DNA of 64,000 nucleotides from an uncultured Desulfuromonas sp. Lineage in GTDB: Bacteria; Desulfobacterota; Desulfuromonadia; Desulfuromonadales; Desulfuromonadaceae. The notes below the pieces were generated by a model that saw only the letters and a list, made by a program, of their open reading frames with translations, was not told where the DNA came from and did no database searches. A program made the translations under genes and the position numbers. This document shows, in pieces, positions 36,696 through 48,128 of the stretch (the first letter of the stretch is position 1; the number at the start of each line of letters is the position of its first letter). The stretch is from assembly GCF_963678835.1 (NCBI RefSeq), contig NZ_OY787469.1, positions 62,001 through 126,000 on the forward strand. The letters are read 5' to 3'.

Positions 36696-38645
36696 CTATT
36701 CAAAAATCGGTACCATCTCAACAGATGGCGTCGGTTCAGGCAGGCCGCGTAACTGCCACAGTTGTTTGCGACCGAACTTGAGCATGAATAAGGCGCGCTG
36801 CGCCTCCCCCTGACGATCAAAGCCCTGCAGACCGGTTACGCCGTCAAACGACTTTTCCTGATACAGATGCTGCTGAAGCTGTTGTGGGGTGGTAATGGCC
36901 GAATCCGCTAGAATCTTCAGCAGCAGACGGGCACTGTCATACCCCTGCGCTTCGAGAATCGATGGCGTTTCACCGTACACCCGCTGATAGCGCTCAACAA
37001 ATTGCTTCACCGGCGCATCAGGGCTCTGGGCAAAAAAACCATCGCAGATAATACTGCCGCGAACATAACGGCCCGCCTGGTCGATCAATTGTGGTGAATT
37101 CCAGCCGTTGATGCCGAGCAATTGAACATTCTCAATACCGTAATAAGCAATTTGCGGCGCAATCAGAGCAACGCTGTCGGCATAGTCGGGAATAAAAAGC
37201 CCCTCAAAATCAACATTAGGTAAGCTCTCACTCTCCTTTTCTTCCTCAACAACCAGTTCTTCACCCTCTTCGTCAACGGCTTTCGGTTCAACATCCTGGG
37301 GAGCGTCGGGGTCTTCGCCTTTGAGCAACAACAGCTGCCGACGAAAATCCGTGGCCGAGTCACCATAGGAGCGCTGATGTTCAATATCTCCGCCGCGCTT
37401 CTCGATCGCCTGTCTAAACAGTTGCGCGTACTGTTGCCCCATCTTGTTGCCGGGAGAGAGAATCGCATAGGTGTTGAGACCCAGCTCCTCAATAGCATAC
37501 TCAGCCAGAGCGTCGACCTGCTGTTGCGGCGTCAGGGAGTTACGAAAGACATAACGCCCCAGTTGCGGCAAACCATCGCGGTAGGACAGAGTAATAATCG
37601 GTACCTGCGCTTTTTCCGCTTCCTGAACCGCCAGCATGGCGGCATCGCCGGTAAGCGGTCCGATCACGGCCATCACCCGTTGCGCACGCACCAGACGACG
37701 CACCGCATCCGCCGCAGACTGTGGATCGGCGCCACTGTCCTGATAAAACACCTGAATCGGCGCGGAACTGTTCTTTACCGCCAATTCGATACCCTGCTTC
37801 ACCAACTCGCCGAAAGGGGCGTAGCGCCCCGACAACGGCAGTACCACACCAATGGCTCGCTGATACCAAGGCGTGCCGTCAATCTCATCCAGCATATTGG
37901 CCGCGGCAATTTGCACATCAATAAGACCGGTCTGACGGACGAGGGGCTGGACCAGATAACGGGCATGCTGCACGTCACCGGCCTCCAGCGCCTGACGGGC
38001 CTGATAAAGAATCACCACATCTTTTAGCGGCGTATCGGCAAACATAAATGCCGCTTCGGTCACCAAGTCACGATCCAGGTCACTGAGAACCTGTTGAACC
38101 TGGTCATAAAACCCCTGATGAAAACGGTTGTCGGTATATTGAAACGCCAGGCTCAGAACCATGAGCGCCTGAAGCGCCTGACCGCGGTTTTGCAAATAAT
38201 CGGCCCGACAGCGGTAATACAACGCCAGGTCATCGCCGAAAAAATTTTCCTCGGAAAGCTGACCAAACAGCGGCTCAGCATCATCCAGTTGACCAAGCTG
38301 CTGGAGAGCCGCCACGCGTAACAAGGTGGCTTCACTGGTCTGCTGCTGCGGTTCGATCCGTTGCAGATAAAACAATGCATCCGCAGCTTTGTGCTCATCG
38401 AGAAGAACCCGCGCCATCAGCAGATAGGCACTGTCCAGGTGGGGACTGTCGGCATGGTCCAGCAGATAGCTGCGCAAAAAAGAGAGGGCCTGATTGTTCT
38501 CTCCACGCTGGTACATACGAAAGGCGGGATCTATGGAGAGAGTCGCGTCGTTGCTGGCGGCCAATTGGACGGCCTGCGCCGCCGTTGCCACACAGCAGAT
38601 CACGACCATCAACATCAACACCGAATGACTAAACCGTTTTATCAT
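36696..38645 (-). CDS. LpoA/LppC-like periplasmic protein (TPR plus binding-protein fold)
   Basis: A 649-residue exported protein: signal peptide (about 1-25), a TPR-like helical region (about 30-250) and a type I periplasmic binding-like domain (about 255-640; IGVVLPLSGRYAPFGELVKQGIELAV, VIGPLTGDAAMLAVQEAEKAQVPIITLS). This two-part layout is that of penicillin-binding-protein activators (LpoA/LppC). The binding domain contains an acidic insert of about 40 residues (rich in E, D, V) near 410-450. No clear lipobox is visible, although cysteines occur in the signal region. The ATG at 38645 has GGGAG at good distance. It starts a tight run with yedE, tusA, the PAS-GGDEF-EAL gene and the sigma-54 activator. 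Confidence 0.82.
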   Translation of the reverse strand: MIKRFSHSVLMLMVVICCVATAAQAVQLAASNDATLSIDPAFRMYQRGENNQALSFLRSYLLDHADSPHLDSAYLLMARVLLDEHKAADALFYLQRIEPQQQTSEATLLRVAALQQLGQLDDAEPLFGQLSEENFFGDDLALYYRCRADYLQNRGQALQALMVLSLAFQYTDNRFHQGFYDQVQQVLSDLDRDLVTEAAFMFADTPLKDVVILYQARQALEAGDVQHARYLVQPLVRQTGLIDVQIAAANMLDEIDGTPWYQRAIGVVLPLSGRYAPFGELVKQGIELAVKNSSAPIQVFYQDSGADPQSAADAVRRLVRAQRVMAVIGPLTGDAAMLAVQEAEKAQVPIITLSYRDGLPQLGRYVFRNSLTPQQQVDALAEYAIEELGLNTYAILSPGNKMGQQYAQLFRQAIEKRGGDIEHQRSYGDSATDFRRQLLLLKGEDPDAPQDVEPKAVDEEGEELVVEEEKESESLPNVDFEGLFIPDYADSVALIAPQIAYYGIENVQLLGINGWNSPQLIDQAGRYVRGSIICDGFFAQSPDAPVKQFVERYQRVYGETPSILEAQGYDSARLLLKILADSAITTPQQLQQHLYQEKSFDGVTGLQGFDRQGEAQRALFMLKFGRKQLWQLRGLPEPTPSVEMVPIFE

Positions 38646-38759
38646 CAAAGATTCTCCCGCATAAGGCATAACGGCTTTAAAACATCAGCACCGGCAGAGG
38701 GAAGAGCAGATCCCACCAGCCAATGCCCTCTTAATGAATGCAACAGATGAAAAGCAAAA

Positions 38760-38787
38760 CAGCTGTACCTTTTGCAAGGTACAGCTG
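38760..38787 (-). terminator. Rho-independent terminator of the hrcA-dnaJ operon
   Basis: A 12-bp perfect stem (38760-38771 with 38776-38787) and 4-base loop. On the minus strand it is followed by TTTTGCTTTT. It lies 55 bp after dnaJ. Confidence 0.9.
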
Positions 38788-38841
38788 CGTACTATAACAT
38801 AATTTACCGGCAAGAAACACCGAGGCTTCGCTGTCATGGGG

Positions 38842-39954
38842 CTAATCAAACATCTCTTTAACTTTTTCAAAAAAGCCCTTGCCCAACGGGTTAACCTCTT
38901 CGCCACCTTCACGGGCAAACTCCTCAAGCAATTCTTTCTGGCGTGAGGTTAACTGTGTTGGCGTCTCGACACGGAGGACCACCAGCTGATCACCGCGCCG
39001 GTAGCCACGAATGTCGGAAATCCCCTTGCCGGACAGCTTAAGAACCTTGCCGGATTGAGTTCCCGCCGGAACCTTCAGTTTCACCTTGCCGTCCAGAGTC
39101 GGCACATCAAGTTCACAGCCGAGGGCGGCCTGCACAAATGAGATGGGCGTTTCGCAAATGACATCACGCCCTTCGCGTTTAAAGATCGGATGCTCGGCAA
39201 CAGAGATCACCACATAAAGATCACCGGGAGGACCACCATTGACACCGCTTTCCCCTTCGCCGGTCAGCTTGAGTCGGGTGCCGGCTTCAACACCGGCAGG
39301 GATCTTCAGCGACAGGCTGCGCTTAGCTTTCACACGACCGGTGCCACGACATTCAGGACAGGGGTCATTGATCTGGGTACCACTGCCACCACAATCGGGG
39401 CAGGGGCGGGTCATCTGGAAAAAGCCCTGCTGGTAACGGACCTGACCCATCCCATTACAGGTCGAACAGGTCGATGGACTCGTACCCGCTTTGGCACCGC
39501 TGCCGCCACAGGCTTCACAGCTGTGATGGCGGGGGATTTTTACCGATTTTTCCGTGCCGAAGGCCGCCTCTTCAAAGCTCACTTCAAGGTTGTAACGCAG
39601 ATCGTCGCCACGCTGGCCGCGGCTGCGCCGCGAACTACCGCCACCACTGAAAATATCACCGAAAATATCGCCGAAAATATCTTCAAACGGACTGCCGCTG
39701 AAACCGCCGGAGGAGTATCCTCCGCCACCCTCCATACCGGCATGCCCGAATTGATCGTAGGTGGCCCGTTTCTGGTTGTCCACCAGGACGGCATACGCCT
39801 CGGAAAGCTCTTTAAACTTATCTTCAGCCTCTTGATCTCCGGGATTTTTATCCGGATGATACTTGACCGCCAGACGACGGTAGGCTTTCTTAATTTCAGC
39901 TTCACTGGCGTTTCTATTGACGCCCAGGACCTCGTAGTAATCCCGCTTTGACAA
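38842..39954 (-). CDS. dnaJ: Chaperone DnaJ
   Basis: A 370-residue Hsp40 co-chaperone that stimulates DnaK. It has the J-domain with HPD ([10 protein letters not shown], about residue 33), a Gly/Phe-rich linker (about 75-110), four zinc-binding CxxCxGxG-type repeats ([32 protein letters not shown]) and the C-terminal substrate-binding domains. The start is a TTG at 39954 with AAGGG upstream. Last gene of the operon. Confidence 0.97.
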   Translation of the reverse strand: MSKRDYYEVLGVNRNASEAEIKKAYRRLAVKYHPDKNPGDQEAEDKFKELSEAYAVLVDNQKRATYDQFGHAGMEGGGGYSSGGFSGSPFEDIFGDIFGDIFSGGGSSRRSRGQRGDDLRYNLEVSFEEAAFGTEKSVKIPRHHSCEACGGSGAKAGTSPSTCSTCNGMGQVRYQQGFFQMTRPCPDCGGSGTQINDPCPECRGTGRVKAKRSLSLKIPAGVEAGTRLKLTGEGESGVNGGPPGDLYVVISVAEHPIFKREGRDVICETPISFVQAALGCELDVPTLDGKVKLKVPAGTQSGKVLKLSGKGISDIRGYRRGDQLVVLRVETPTQLTSRQKELLEEFAREGGEEVNPLGKGFFEKVKEMFD

Positions 39955-40051
39955 AATGTGATCCCTTTACAGAAAACCGTGGTCTGACCACGGCACAATA
40001 GCGGGGCTGTCACAGCAGCCCCGCTATCATCGGTAGGTTGTTCGTTAGTGC

Positions 40052-41962
<1,911 letters not shown>

Positions 41963-42005
41963 GATAAATTCTCCTTAACGGGTTGAAATATTGTGATGAA
42001 TTACT

Positions 42006-42626
42006 TTATTTATCTGCTTCGGCTTCGTGGCTTGCTGCAGCCTTGGAAACCATGACCAGGGCCGGGCGCAGCAAACGATCATTGAGCATATAGCCGGATT
42101 GAAGCACTTGAACAACGGTATTAGGTTCACAGTCGGCATTCTCCTGTTGACCCATAGCTTCATGACAGGCCGGGTCAAACGGCTTGCCATGCGCATCCAC
42201 CGGGATCACATTGAACTTCTCCAGCACCTTCTGAAACTGACTCAGTGTCATCTCCACACCATCGAGCAGGCTCGAAGCATCGGCTTCGTTTTCCTTGGCA
42301 TGACTCACGGCGCGTTCCAGATTATCAATCACCGGCAGAATTTCACGCAGGATGGACTCGTTGGCAAATTTGCTCAACTCCTCTTTTTCCCGCTGCATGC
42401 GGCGACGGAAATTTTCCATCTCCGCCCGGGTGCGCAAATAGTTTTCCTTCTGCTGTTCCACCTCGTTGCGGGTTTCAGCCAATTCAGCTTTCAGCGTCTC
42501 CAGGGCATCAGATGCTTCATCTTGGGCAAGCGCATCTTCGTCCTGCGGTGTCTCTTCGACAACTTCTGATTCCAGAGGCGTTTGCAGCTCTTCAACTTCC
42601 GGGTTTTTCTTTTTTGACACGGTCAA
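42006..42626 (-). CDS. grpE: Nucleotide exchange factor GrpE
   Basis: A 206-residue protein that releases ADP from DnaK. The acidic, probably disordered N-terminus (about 1-50) is followed by a long helix (LKAELAETRNEVEQQKENYLR), the core RAEMENFRRRMQREKEELSKFAN, and the family end region (MGQQENADCEPNTVVQVLQSGYMLNDRLLRPALVMVSK). The start is a TTG at 42626; a GTG two codons later is equally possible, both behind AGGAG. Confidence 0.96.
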   Translation of the reverse strand: MTVSKKKNPEVEELQTPLESEVVEETPQDEDALAQDEASDALETLKAELAETRNEVEQQKENYLRTRAEMENFRRRMQREKEELSKFANESILREILPVIDNLERAVSHAKENEADASSLLDGVEMTLSQFQKVLEKFNVIPVDAHGKPFDPACHEAMGQQENADCEPNTVVQVLQSGYMLNDRLLRPALVMVSKAAASHEAEADK

Positions 42627-42633
42627 ATTTCTC

Positions 42634-43671
42634 CTATTCCGACTCTATTTGCAAAACACGACTCACCAGCCGTGCCGTATAATCAACCACCGGCACCACT
42701 TGCGAATAGGCCATACGGCTCGGCCCGATGACACCGAGGCTGCCAAGAATCTGATCACCGCGGGTATATTTCGCCGTAATCAGGCTGCATCCATCAAACT
42801 CCTGATACTCCGACTGACTGCCGATATAAATCTGCACCCCTTCCGCCTGCTGACTTTTGTCCAGCAGATCGATCAGGTGGTGTTTTTGCTCAAAGGCCTC
42901 AAACAGACGGCGCATCCGTTCAATATCGGAAAACTCCGGCTGGTTGAGAACATTGGAAACGCCTTCGATGATCACATCATCTTCCATGTCACTGTCAAAC
43001 ACTTTGGTCGACAACGCCAAGGCATGACACATCAGCTCATCGTAGCGTGCTTTTTCTTCGCGCATCTGTTCAACAAGGCGCGAACGCACCTGCTGAATGG
43101 TCATACCGCTCAACGAGCTGTTGAGATAATTCATGATCTGTTCCAGCTCATGAGCACTGGGCATGTCGCCGTCCAGCTCAATCACTTTGTTCTGTACCAG
43201 ACCTGAACGCGACACCAGAATCACCAGCAACCGCCCTTGCGACAAAGGCAAGAACTCAATGTGGCGAAAGATCGTCGCGTCAAAGCGCGGTGCCAGCACA
43301 AGCCCGGTATAACTCGACATGCTCGACAAAATGCGTCCGGCTTTTTTCAGCAACTCTTGTGTGCGCAAATTATCCGACTGGCAGAACGCATCGATATTCC
43401 GTTGTTCCGCCTCGCTGAGATTACGCACCCGCAACATCGTATCCACATAGAACCGGTAGCCTTTATCCGTGGGAATGCGCCCTGCCGAGGTATGGGGCGA
43501 AATAATATAGCCCATCTCCTCCAGGTCCGACATGACATTACGCACCGTTGCCGGCGACAGCGGCATTTTTTGCTGTCGGGCGATGGTCCGTGATCCCATC
43601 GGTTCTCCGGAAGCGATATGCCCTTCGACAATGGCTTCCAGAATACTCAGACTGCGTTCATTGAGTTCCAT
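42634..43671 (-). CDS. hrcA: Heat-inducible transcription repressor HrcA
   Basis: A 345-residue repressor that binds CIRCE operators and is kept active by GroEL. It has the N-terminal winged helix (MELNERSLSILEAIVEGHI, then GEPMGSRTIARQQKMPLSPATVRNVMSDLEEMGYI), a dimerisation domain and an inserted domain with the conserved C-terminal GSLGVIGPSRMAYSQVVPVVDYTARLVSR. An in-frame extension upstream would run through the CIRCE, so 43671 is the better start. It is the first gene of the operon and controls itself. Confidence 0.96.
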   Translation of the reverse strand: MELNERSLSILEAIVEGHIASGEPMGSRTIARQQKMPLSPATVRNVMSDLEEMGYIISPHTSAGRIPTDKGYRFYVDTMLRVRNLSEAEQRNIDAFCQSDNLRTQELLKKAGRILSSMSSYTGLVLAPRFDATIFRHIEFLPLSQGRLLVILVSRSGLVQNKVIELDGDMPSAHELEQIMNYLNSSLSGMTIQQVRSRLVEQMREEKARYDELMCHALALSTKVFDSDMEDDVIIEGVSNVLNQPEFSDIERMRRLFEAFEQKHHLIDLLDKSQQAEGVQIYIGSQSEYQEFDGCSLITAKYTRGDQILGSLGVIGPSRMAYSQVVPVVDYTARLVSRVLQIESE

Positions 43672-43721
43672 GACGATCCGCGTAATACGAAAGCCGGATA
43701 AACCGGCAACAACAAGCTCTG

Positions 43722-43748
43722 TTAGCACTCAAACATCCGGAGTGCTAA
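43722..43748 (-). promoter_or_regulatory. CIRCE operator (HrcA binding site)
   Basis: TTAGCACTC (43722-43730), nine bases, GAGTGCTAA (43740-43748): a perfect match to the CIRCE consensus. It lies just downstream of the -10 element and about 50 bp before hrcA, where repressor would block transcription initiation. Confidence 0.97.
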
Positions 43749-43756
43749 CAGAGGTG

Positions 43757-43785
43757 AAGATAACAACGCCCCTACCCTTTGTCAA
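43757..43785 (-). promoter_or_regulatory. Sigma-70 promoter of hrcA-grpE-dnaK-dnaJ
   Basis: On the minus strand TTGACA (43780-43785), a 17-bp spacer and TATCTT (43757-43762), immediately followed by the CIRCE element. Confidence 0.85.
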
Positions 43786-43814
43786 GGAGCACACCGGGCA
43801 AAAAAACGCCCTCG

Positions 43815-44948
43815 TCACATTAGGAATTTTTCGATGTAAAAATCGTAGAGAAGCCAGTCTTTCGGCTCAAAAAAATAGCGTGTCCCACAATGATGAAGCG
43901 CGTCACCGCACGCAGAGATCGCCTGAGAAAAACGGCTAGAAAAACGCTCCCCGTAGCGGGAGAGAAATTCCCGGTCATCAACACCCCGACGACAGCGCAG
44001 TGCCAGATAGGCCGCCTCAGAAATCGCCTGGTCTCGCGAGAACACTTCGATCTGCTGTCGTGGCGACCGGCCATCCCGCACCGCAGTCACATAGGCGGCG
44101 AGGTCATTCGGACAGTGCCAGCGTTCACCATCCCCGTGGCCGAGAAAGCTGTGTGCTCCGGCACCAATCCCCAGATAAGGCCTTCGTTGCCAATAGCCCA
44201 GATTATGCCGACATGCTTCACCGGAACGACAGAAATTGGAGATCTCATAATGATCAAAACCGTGACAGGCCAACTGCTCGGAAAGGGTCAGATATTGGCG
44301 CTGATAGTCCTCCTCGTCACTCGGGCACCAGCGCCCCGACGCCTCGGCAGCTGCCAGCGGCGTTCCCGGTTCAACGCTCAGACCATAAATGGACACATGC
44401 TCAACCCCCAATTGGGCGACACGGTGGCAACTTTGCGCCACGGTGGCTTCGCTCTGTCCAGGCAGGGCAAACATCAGATCCAGATTCAGCCGTTCGAAAC
44501 CTGCCCGCCGCGCTTCATCAACCATGCTTATGGCCTGACGAGAATCATGAATACGCTGCAGCCAGCGCAGCTGGTCATCGTCAAACGATTGCACACCGAT
44601 GGACAGACGGTTGACACCGGCCTGCCGATAGCCCAGCAGACCATGGTAATCAACAGTACCGGGATTGACCTCCATGGAAATTTCAACATCCGCAGTCACC
44701 CCATAACACTGCTGCACCTGACTGAGAATCCGTTCCACCTGAACCGGCTCAAGCAGCGAGGGCGTACCACCACCGAAAAACACGCTCGAAAAGGGCTGAC
44801 TACGAAACCATGCACAACTGTGTTGCAAATCGCGACAGACAGCATCAACGTAAATCGCCAGATCTGTATCCCGACCAATTTCTGAGTAGAAATCACAATA
44901 GGGACATTTCTGACGACAAAACGGGATATGGACATACAATCCAGCCAC
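43815..44948 (-). CDS. hemW: Heme chaperone HemW (radical SAM, CPO-like)
   Basis: A 377-residue radical SAM protein. The start chosen is the GTG at 44948, with CTGGAG seven bases before, giving the family start VAGLYVHIPFC; the cluster motif CRQKCPYCDF (CxxxCxxC, where CPO enzymes have an extra cysteine) follows at about residue 12. Further family marks are FFGGGTPSLL, the EVNPGT strand and RLSIGVQSFDD. HemW binds heme and inserts it in targets; it is often misnamed coproporphyrinogen III oxidase. It lies between the heat-shock operon and nhaD, without obvious link to either. Confidence 0.92.
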   Translation of the reverse strand: MAGLYVHIPFCRQKCPYCDFYSEIGRDTDLAIYVDAVCRDLQHSCAWFRSQPFSSVFFGGGTPSLLEPVQVERILSQVQQCYGVTADVEISMEVNPGTVDYHGLLGYRQAGVNRLSIGVQSFDDDQLRWLQRIHDSRQAISMVDEARRAGFERLNLDLMFALPGQSEATVAQSCHRVAQLGVEHVSIYGLSVEPGTPLAAAEASGRWCPSDEEDYQRQYLTLSEQLACHGFDHYEISNFCRSGEACRHNLGYWQRRPYLGIGAGAHSFLGHGDGERWHCPNDLAAYVTAVRDGRSPRQQIEVFSRDQAISEAAYLALRCRRGVDDREFLSRYGERFSSRFSQAISACGDALHHCGTRYFFEPKDWLLYDFYIEKFLM

Positions 44949-44973
44949 AGCAACTCCAGAGAGCAGACACAAC

Positions 44974-45003
44974 AACGCCGGACTCTAAAAGGAGTCCGGC
45001 GTT
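44974..45003 (-). terminator. Hairpin terminator after nhaD
   Basis: A 12-bp perfect stem (AACGCCGGACTC with its complement) and 6-base loop lie 28 bp after nhaD, just before the hemW start. The T-tail is weak (GTTGTTG). Confidence 0.7.
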
Positions 45004-45030
45004 GAATTGTATCATCTATGCGCGATCAGC

Positions 45031-46449
45031 CTAGTGAAAATGACTGGCATTAATCCACATATGCAGAGCAATACTGGCAGCATAGCCCAGAGCAATCGCC
45101 GGGGTAAACACCAGGTGACGGCCAAAGGTGTAGATACCGCGTGCGGTACCCATCAGGGCAACACCGGCTGCGGAACCGATGGACAGCAGACTGCCGCCAA
45201 CACCGGCGGTCAGAGTCACCAGCAGCCAGTGACCATGAGACATATGTGGCTCCATGGTCAATACGGCAAACATAACCGGGATGTTGTCAACAATGGCCGA
45301 CAAAAGACCAACCAGAACATTGGCCTGGAACGGACCCAGCCCTGTATACATGGCTTGAGAAGCCATGGCCAGGTAACCAAACTGACCAAGACCGCCGACA
45401 CAGAGGATAACACCGTAGAAAAACAGCAGCGTATCCCACTCCGCGCGGGCAATCTTGCGGAACAGGTCAAAACCGTGATGGCTCTCTTCGCTGGTCATAT
45501 CCATCGGACCGTCCGCCATCAGCGCAGCATGCTCTTTGCGCTTGATGTAATAGGAGAACATGCCCAGATAGCCAAGACCCAGCATCATACCGGCCGCAGG
45601 GGGCAGATGCAGAAAGTTATGGAAAGAAACCGCCGTAACGATGGTGCACAGAAACAGAACCATGACGCGCTTGGCGCCAAACTTCATGCTAACCATTTCG
45701 TCAAGAGCCTGAGGAGTTTCTTTGCTGATCATAAAGTTCATGATCAGGGCCGGCACCAACCAGTTGACCAGAGAAGGCAGGAACAAAGCGAAGAATTCAC
45801 CGAAATCAACCATCCCTTTTTGCCAGACCATCAGCGTGGTGATATCTCCAAACGGAGAAAACGCGCCGCCGGCATTGGCACCGACGACAACGTTGATACA
45901 GGCCATAACGACGAAGCGCTGGTTGGAACCACCGACAGCCATAACAACCGCACCCATGAGCAGAGCCGTGGTCAGGTTGTCAGCAATCGGCGAGATCAGG
46001 AAGGCCAGCAGGCCGGTCAACCAGAAGATAACCCGCAGTGAAAAGCCGCGAGAAACAAGCCAGGAACGCAGCGCCTGGAAGACGTTGCGCTCTTCCATGG
46101 CATTGATGTAGGTCATGGCTGAGAGCAGGAACAGAAACAGTTCCGCGTACTCGATCAGGTTGTGTTTAATCGCTTCATGCGGCATTGCCGGATCAATATG
46201 CTTGTAGGCAAAGGCAACCAGAACCCAGATGACACCAGCGGCCAGCAAAACCGGCTTACTTTTGCGCATGTGCAGTTGCTCTTCCATGATGACCAGACTA
46301 TAGGCCCCCACGAAGAGAATCAGAGACAGAATCCCAAGAACGCTTCCAGTCAGGTCAGGAATCTCATGACCGCCTCCTCCACTGGCAAACGCGGGCACTG
46401 CCAACAGGATGAACAAGAGTGTAAACAAGCTTTTCAAAACTTCCCCCAT
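45031..46449 (-). CDS. nhaD: NhaD-type Na+/H+ antiporter
   Basis: A 472-residue membrane protein with a cleavable-looking N-terminal hydrophobic segment (about 1-23, ending AFASGGGG) and about a dozen helices of the ion transporter (arsenite/NhaD) superfamily. Family residues include the SPIADNLTTALLMG region, NAGGAFSPFGDITTLMVW and AIVDNIPVMFAVL with conserved aspartates for ion exchange. The ATG at 46449 begins the signal-like segment; one 13 codons upstream (46488) is possible. It would export Na+ at alkaline pH, fitting a marine or sodium-cycling organism, as do the Mrp-like subunits at the left end. Confidence 0.92.
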   Translation of the reverse strand: MGEVLKSLFTLLFILLAVPAFASGGGGHEIPDLTGSVLGILSLILFVGAYSLVIMEEQLHMRKSKPVLLAAGVIWVLVAFAYKHIDPAMPHEAIKHNLIEYAELFLFLLSAMTYINAMEERNVFQALRSWLVSRGFSLRVIFWLTGLLAFLISPIADNLTTALLMGAVVMAVGGSNQRFVVMACINVVVGANAGGAFSPFGDITTLMVWQKGMVDFGEFFALFLPSLVNWLVPALIMNFMISKETPQALDEMVSMKFGAKRVMVLFLCTIVTAVSFHNFLHLPPAAGMMLGLGYLGMFSYYIKRKEHAALMADGPMDMTSEESHHGFDLFRKIARAEWDTLLFFYGVILCVGGLGQFGYLAMASQAMYTGLGPFQANVLVGLLSAIVDNIPVMFAVLTMEPHMSHGHWLLVTLTAGVGGSLLSIGSAAGVALMGTARGIYTFGRHLVFTPAIALGYAASIALHMWINASHFH

Positions 46450-46867
46450 AACAAAAAAAAGAAAATTAAGGAATAATACATGGTGCAACTGCCAGCAGTA
46501 ACAGCGTCACCAACAAACAATACACATGTCATAAAAATGGAAGTTGACGGCCCCCCGCCAACCTTTTACACTTATTGCCCATACCATCCATACTTGGTCT
46601 ACCAAACCAAAGAATATTGTAATATCACCTGCCCCCAGAGGGTGTCAACCATTCAAATCCCTATTTGTGACTTTCTGTTGCTTTTGGTCTACACAAAGAC
46701 GTGTATACAAAAAATATACGCTATTCCAGCCAGTTGCTTTATTGGTAACGTCGCCGGAACCCACCCCGAAACAACAGAGTGAACACTTGCAGGAGAGAAA
46801 GAGCATAGGCTATACTTACGTGATTCTCAAATGCCGTTTTCACGCCTATCCATAGGATTTGACCATC
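46450..46867. other. Divergent intergenic region, nhaD / nitrilase
   Basis: About 415 bp. It contains the nitrilase promoter (46787-46816). A frame of about 100 codons across 46480-46782 has no ribosome-binding site and no family resemblance. Nothing else is seen. Confidence 0.55.
46787..46816 (+). promoter_or_regulatory. Sigma-70-type promoter of the nitrilase-family gene
   Basis: TTGCAG (46787-46792), an 18-bp spacer and TATACT (46811-46816), about 50 bp before the ATG. Confidence 0.6.
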
Positions 46868-47659
46868 ATGAAACACGATGTCACCGCCGCCGCAGTACAA
46901 TTTAATATCTCTCTCGGCGAAATCGACCGCAATCTGGCCACCGTCAGTGAAGGGTTACGCCGTGTTGCCGCTCAAGGCGCACAGCTTGCCGTGCTCCCCG
47001 AGATGTGGAGCACCGGATACGATTATCGCCACCTCCCTGAACTTGCTGAGCAGACGCCGCGCGTCCTGATTGCCCTGCAGTCCCTGTCTCTGGAACTCAA
47101 GCTGGTGATCGTCGGCAGCCTCCCCGAAAAAGAGGGCAACGCGTTGTACAACACGCTGTATGTCATTGATCAGGGTAAACAGGTTGGACACTACCGTAAG
47201 CTGCACCTGTTCTCGAGCATGGGCGAAGATCGCTTTCTGGCCGCGGGACATAACAGTCTGGTTGTTCCGACATCTGCCGGGCGACTTGGTCTGGCCATCT
47301 GTTACGACCTGCGTTTTCCGGAACTGTTTCGCAAACTGGCTCTCGAAGGTGCCGAAATCCTCTGCATCCCCGCTGAATGGCCCAAGCCGCGCCAGGAACA
47401 CTGGCGTACGCTGTTGCGGGCCCGCGCCATTGAAAACCAGATGTTTGTCGTTGCCACCAATTGCTGCGGACTTCAAGGGAAATTGGATTTTTTCGGCATG
47501 AGCATGCTGATTTCAGCACGTGGCGATATCCTGCAGGAAGCGGATGAGCACAACACCGAACTTCTTGCCACCTTCTGCCATGAAGAGATGGTCAAGTATC
47601 GCAGCCAGATCCCGTGCTTTAAGGACCGCCGCCCGGAAGTTTACGGCACCTTGCCCTAA
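46868..47659 (+). CDS. Nitrilase-superfamily carbon-nitrogen hydrolase (omega-amidase-like)
   Basis: A 263-residue hydrolase with the Glu-Lys-Cys catalytic triad: glutamate in LPEMWSTGYD (about 46), lysine in YRKLHLFSSMGEDRF (about 112) and cysteine in AICYDLRFPELF (about 146). These flanks are most like omega-amidases/YafV-type and NIT2 proteins that hydrolyse 2-oxoglutaramate-type amides or repair deaminated glutathione. Substrate is not certain. The ATG at 46868 is chosen over a TTG at 46859, with AGGA 10 bases before. Confidence 0.9.
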   Translation: MKHDVTAAAVQFNISLGEIDRNLATVSEGLRRVAAQGAQLAVLPEMWSTGYDYRHLPELAEQTPRVLIALQSLSLELKLVIVGSLPEKEGNALYNTLYVIDQGKQVGHYRKLHLFSSMGEDRFLAAGHNSLVVPTSAGRLGLAICYDLRFPELFRKLALEGAEILCIPAEWPKPRQEHWRTLLRARAIENQMFVVATNCCGLQGKLDFFGMSMLISARGDILQEADEHNTELLATFCHEEMVKYRSQIPCFKDRRPEVYGTLP

Positions 47660-47668
47660 CCAAACAGG

Positions 47669-48004
47669 TCAGTCACCCTTTAAGGGCTCAGCAGCGTCAC
47701 GCAGGCGGGGTGGGATCTCATCAAGGGTGGAGGCAAAATTGAGCTGGCCGCTCTCATCGACATAAATATATTGGGGGGCGGCTTTTTCGTCAGTCGTTTT
47801 CGGTAAAGAAGCCGGTATGGATGTCGGCCGCGATCTGGTCGGGGAATCCTGTAGTACCCGGCTGCGAAAACTGTGATAAAATCGCTGGAATTCGCCAAGG
47901 ACCGGCACCGAAGACCCCGGATAGCGCAACAGAAACTGATCTGAGATGATCAACAAAACGATGAAACAAACGGTCCAGATCAGAAACGAAATAATTTTTT
48001 TCAT
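47669..48004 (-). CDS. Small membrane-anchored protein, DUF4124-like tail
   Basis: A 111-residue protein with one N-terminal hydrophobic segment (about residues 4-22, KIISFLIWTVCFIVLLIISD), a Ser/Pro-rich linker, and a C-terminal motif YIYVDESGQLNFASTLDEIPPRLR. That ending ('Y.y.D..G...f.s..deIP...r') is seen in DUF4124-like and other envelope proteins. The start at 48004 has AGGA at a 5-base distance; earlier ATGs exist. It converges with the nitrilase gene (9 bp apart). Function unknown. Confidence 0.7.
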   Translation of the reverse strand: MKKIISFLIWTVCFIVLLIISDQFLLRYPGSSVPVLGEFQRFYHSFRSRVLQDSPTRSRPTSIPASLPKTTDEKAAPQYIYVDESGQLNFASTLDEIPPRLRDAAEPLKGD

Positions 48005-48128
48005 GGCCATCCTGCGTAACGAAAAAAAGTGAGACATCCTTGTATTGCGCAGATAATTTATTCACACCTGACTTTAAAATGCAACCAGCCATCATGATGA
48101 TTTTGCTGGAGGACAAAGGAGCCCTTTC

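Noticed and set aside
43672..43728. Upstream extension of hrcA
   Set aside because: It would overlap the CIRCE operator and lacks a ribosome-binding site; the conserved protein begins at 43671.
46480..46855. Two plus-strand frames of about 100 codons upstream of the nitrilase gene
   Set aside because: No ribosome-binding site, no domain or signal pattern, and they run across the promoter region.
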